Positions 62,391 to 64,000 of a DNA stretch of 64,000 nucleotides are shown here, in pieces (positions within the stretch are counted from its first letter, which is position 1; each line of letters begins with the position of its first letter). The position numbers were made by a program, and so were the translations under genes. The stretch is from Bifidobacterium polysaccharolyticum (GTDB taxonomy: Bacteria > Actinomycetota > Actinomycetes > Actinomycetales > Bifidobacteriaceae), in the NCBI RefSeq assembly GCF_016101585.1, contig NZ_JACFQG010000001.1, forward strand, positions 372,001 through 436,000, given 5' to 3'. The notes under the pieces were generated by a model. That model was not told the origin of the DNA and made no database searches. It saw only the letters and a program-made list of their open reading frames with translations.

Positions 62391-63785
62391 TCATTGCCTA
62401 GACCCGGCGTTTCCCTCCGGCGCGGCGGCCCTGTCCAGGATGGCCCTGATGGCCTCCAGCCGGGGACCCAGCTGGCGCTCATAGCCCCGATTATTCGGGT
62501 GGTAATAGCGTCGTCCGACCAATTCGTCCGGCATGTACTGCTGGGGTGCCACTGCGTCCGGCGCATCGTGGGCATACTGATAGCCTTCGTGGTTGCCCCA
62601 GGCCTTCATCAGCTTGGTGGGAGCGTTGCGCAGATGAAGGGGAACCTGGCCGATATGCCCGGCGTCCACGTCTTCCAGGGCCTGGTTGATGGCCAGGTAG
62701 GACGCGTTGGACTTGGGTGCGGTAGCCACGGCGATAACTGCCTCGGCCAGGATCAGGCGGGCCTCAGGCATGCCCACCATGGCCACGGCCTGAGCAGCTG
62801 CGACCGTGATCTCCAACACCTCCGGAGAAGCCATGCCTACCTCCTCGGCAGAGGCGATCATGATTCGTCGGGCGATGAAGCGCGGATCTTCGCCAGCCCG
62901 GATCATCCGAGCCAGGTAGTGCAGGGCCGCATCCACGTCAGAACCCCGCATTGACTTGATGAAGGCCGATGCCACGTCGTAGTGATCGTCACCCTTCTTG
63001 TCATAGCGGACAGAGGCCACGTCCATGACCGAGGAGACCACCTTGGCATTGATCAGCGGCCGACGCGCCCCCTTGGCACGAGGCCCGTCCTCGGTGACAG
63101 CTCCCGCTGCAGCCTCCAAAATGGTCAGAGCACGACGGGCATCACCTCCGGAAAAACGCACGATCTGGTCCAAAGCCTCTGGATCCAGTCTTACCTGATC
63201 CTTGAGCCCCCGCTGGTCCTTGACAGCCCTGCGGACCAGCTTGGCCAGGTCCTGATCGTCCAAGGCCTCCAGCTTGACCACCACCGAGCGCGAAAGCAGG
63301 GGCGAGATGACCGAAAAGCTGGGATTCTCCGTGGTGGCTGCGATAAAAGTCACATCCCGATTCTCTACGCTGGGCAGCAGTGCATCCTGCTGCGACTTGG
63401 AAAAACGGTGGACCTCATCGATGAAGAGGACCGTTTCCTGCCCCTGACTGACCAGCCGCTCACGAGCCTGGGCGATAACCTGCCGGACCTCCTTAACCCC
63501 CGAGGTAACAGCCGAAAGCTCCTCGAAATGCCGCCCGGATTGTCGGGCGACGATGTAGGCCAGGGTGGTCTTGCCCACACCGGGAGGACCGAAAAGAATA
63601 ACCGAGCTGGGAGCCGTCAGACGGTTGTTCGGATCCGACCGGGCCAGGCGCTCCAAGGGGGTTCCAGGGGCTGTGACCTTGTCCTGGCCGACCACCTCGT
63701 CCAGGCTTCTGGGCCGCATCCTGACAGCCAAAGGCAGGGTGTGCTCCTCGGGGGGATCAGCCGCCTGGAAGAGATCATCAACCAT
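62391..63785 (-). CDS. rarA: Replication-associated recombination AAA ATPase RarA (MgsA)
   Basis: Clamp-loader-like ATPase that acts at stalled forks. 464 residues: PLAVRMRPRSLDEVVGQDKV at the start, Walker A GPPGVGKTTLA (about residue 68), Walker B ETVLFIDEVHRF, sensor TTENPSFSVISPLLSR, then the C-terminal MgsA tetramerisation region. The ATG at 63785 has GAGG 8 bases upstream; a TTG at 63791 is less likely. Confidence 0.95.
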   Translation of the reverse strand: MVDDLFQAADPPEEHTLPLAVRMRPRSLDEVVGQDKVTAPGTPLERLARSDPNNRLTAPSSVILFGPPGVGKTTLAYIVARQSGRHFEELSAVTSGVKEVRQVIAQARERLVSQGQETVLFIDEVHRFSKSQQDALLPSVENRDVTFIAATTENPSFSVISPLLSRSVVVKLEALDDQDLAKLVRRAVKDQRGLKDQVRLDPEALDQIVRFSGGDARRALTILEAAAGAVTEDGPRAKGARRPLINAKVVSSVMDVASVRYDKKGDDHYDVASAFIKSMRGSDVDAALHYLARMIRAGEDPRFIARRIMIASAEEVGMASPEVLEITVAAAQAVAMVGMPEARLILAEAVIAVATAPKSNASYLAINQALEDVDAGHIGQVPLHLRNAPTKLMKAWGNHEGYQYAHDAPDAVAPQQYMPDELVGRRYYHPNNRGYERQLGPRLEAIRAILDRAAAPEGNAGSRQ

Positions 63786-63945
63786 CTGCAATACCTCATT
63801 CCTCGGGGCCCCTATGGCTCCCCGCCCTCACCAGCATAGGCCTGAGCCTGCCACAAATAGCAAGACGAACGCGCTAGACTGGAAACCTATATGGCCGTAT
63901 CGCCCAGCGCGTAGTTGGGTTCCAGAAATACGGTGTGTGTACAGT

Positions 63946-64000
63946 TTACTGGTCATCAGCCTGGATATCTTCAGGAAAGTCCATGGGCGGCAGCAAGGCC
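63946..64000 (-). CDS. Possible C-terminus of a gene running off the window
   Basis: Minus-strand open frame of 17 codons ending at TAA (63946-63948), ending in MDFPEDIQADDQ. The acidic ending looks like a protein tail, but it is too short to assign. The 160 bases between it and the rarA start hold nothing else I recognise. Confidence 0.3.
   Translation of the reverse strand, partial: ALLPPMDFPEDIQADDQ

Noticed and set aside
1-64000. CRISPR array, insertion sequence, prophage or rRNA operon
   Set aside because: No spaced direct repeats, transposase or integrase motifs, phage genes or rRNA sequences were seen.

Overview
The window looks like chromosomal DNA of a Bifidobacterium. It is GC-rich with an actinobacterial gene order: leuS-comEA-comEC-holA next to the tsaE/tsaB/rimI/tsaD genes, nadK-recN, paired clpP genes with trigger factor, and a pyruvate formate-lyase pair. 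It also carries a GH51 arabinofuranosidase with a LacI-type palindrome in front of it. GTG and TTG starts, ATGA/GTGA stop-start overlaps and strong GAAGGAG ribosome binding sites recur. I cannot name the species from sequence alone. No rRNA, CRISPR array, insertion sequence or prophage is visible. Three tRNAs are present (Asn, Ala, Gln).

Layout. 1-6 kb: a sugar-binding-like lipoprotein, a long-chain acyl-CoA ligase, an M23-like exported protein and the GH51 enzyme. 6.3-16.4 kb: tRNA-Asn, then a minus-strand block of t6A tRNA modification, DNA polymerase III delta, competence proteins and leucyl-tRNA synthetase, mostly joined by 4-base stop/start overlaps. 16.4-20.2 kb: an amino-acid-binding lipoprotein, CorA, a DUF1287 protein and a 2-hydroxyacid dehydrogenase. 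20.4-24.4 kb: tRNA-Ala followed by a plus-strand operon of an ADP-ribosylglycohydrolase-family protein, an NCS1 permease and a PfkB kinase. This is the most accessory-looking segment and the best candidate for a little-described pathway. 24.5-35.5 kb: glycerol dehydrogenase, a repeat-bearing membrane protein, phosphatase, rsfS, glmU, HAD phosphatase, tRNA-Gln, prs, nadD, a small conserved protein, proA and glyA. 35.7-39.3 kb: thrC, then a GntR/ABC-ATPase/permease operon whose permease is split by a frameshift. 39.8-48.2 kb: recN, nadK, clpX, clpP2, clpP1, tig and a ribonuclease D. 48.5-52 kb: pflA and pflB. 52.1-60 kb: a small conserved protein, nadE, a drug-efflux MFS pump divergent from its TetR regulator, a YccF protein, cyclophilin, an orphan Vsr endonuclease, a Gfo/Idh oxidoreductase and a HAD phosphatase. 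60.2-64 kb: MarR, an MFS transporter, RarA ATPase and the tail of one more possible gene.

The genes combine into housekeeping modules (translation fidelity, proteolysis and folding, NAD and PRPP metabolism, amino-acid synthesis, competence and replication) and a fermentative core (pyruvate formate-lyase, glycerol dehydrogenase). Smaller accessory modules include sugar or arabinoside use, the glycohydrolase/permease/kinase operon and drug or peptide export. The main irregularities are two apparent frameshifts (comEC 3' end, ABC-2 permease), a polar insertion in ComEC, a Vsr gene without a cytosine methylase in view, an M23 protein lacking one metal-binding histidine, and several clear operator palindromes whose regulators mostly lie elsewhere.
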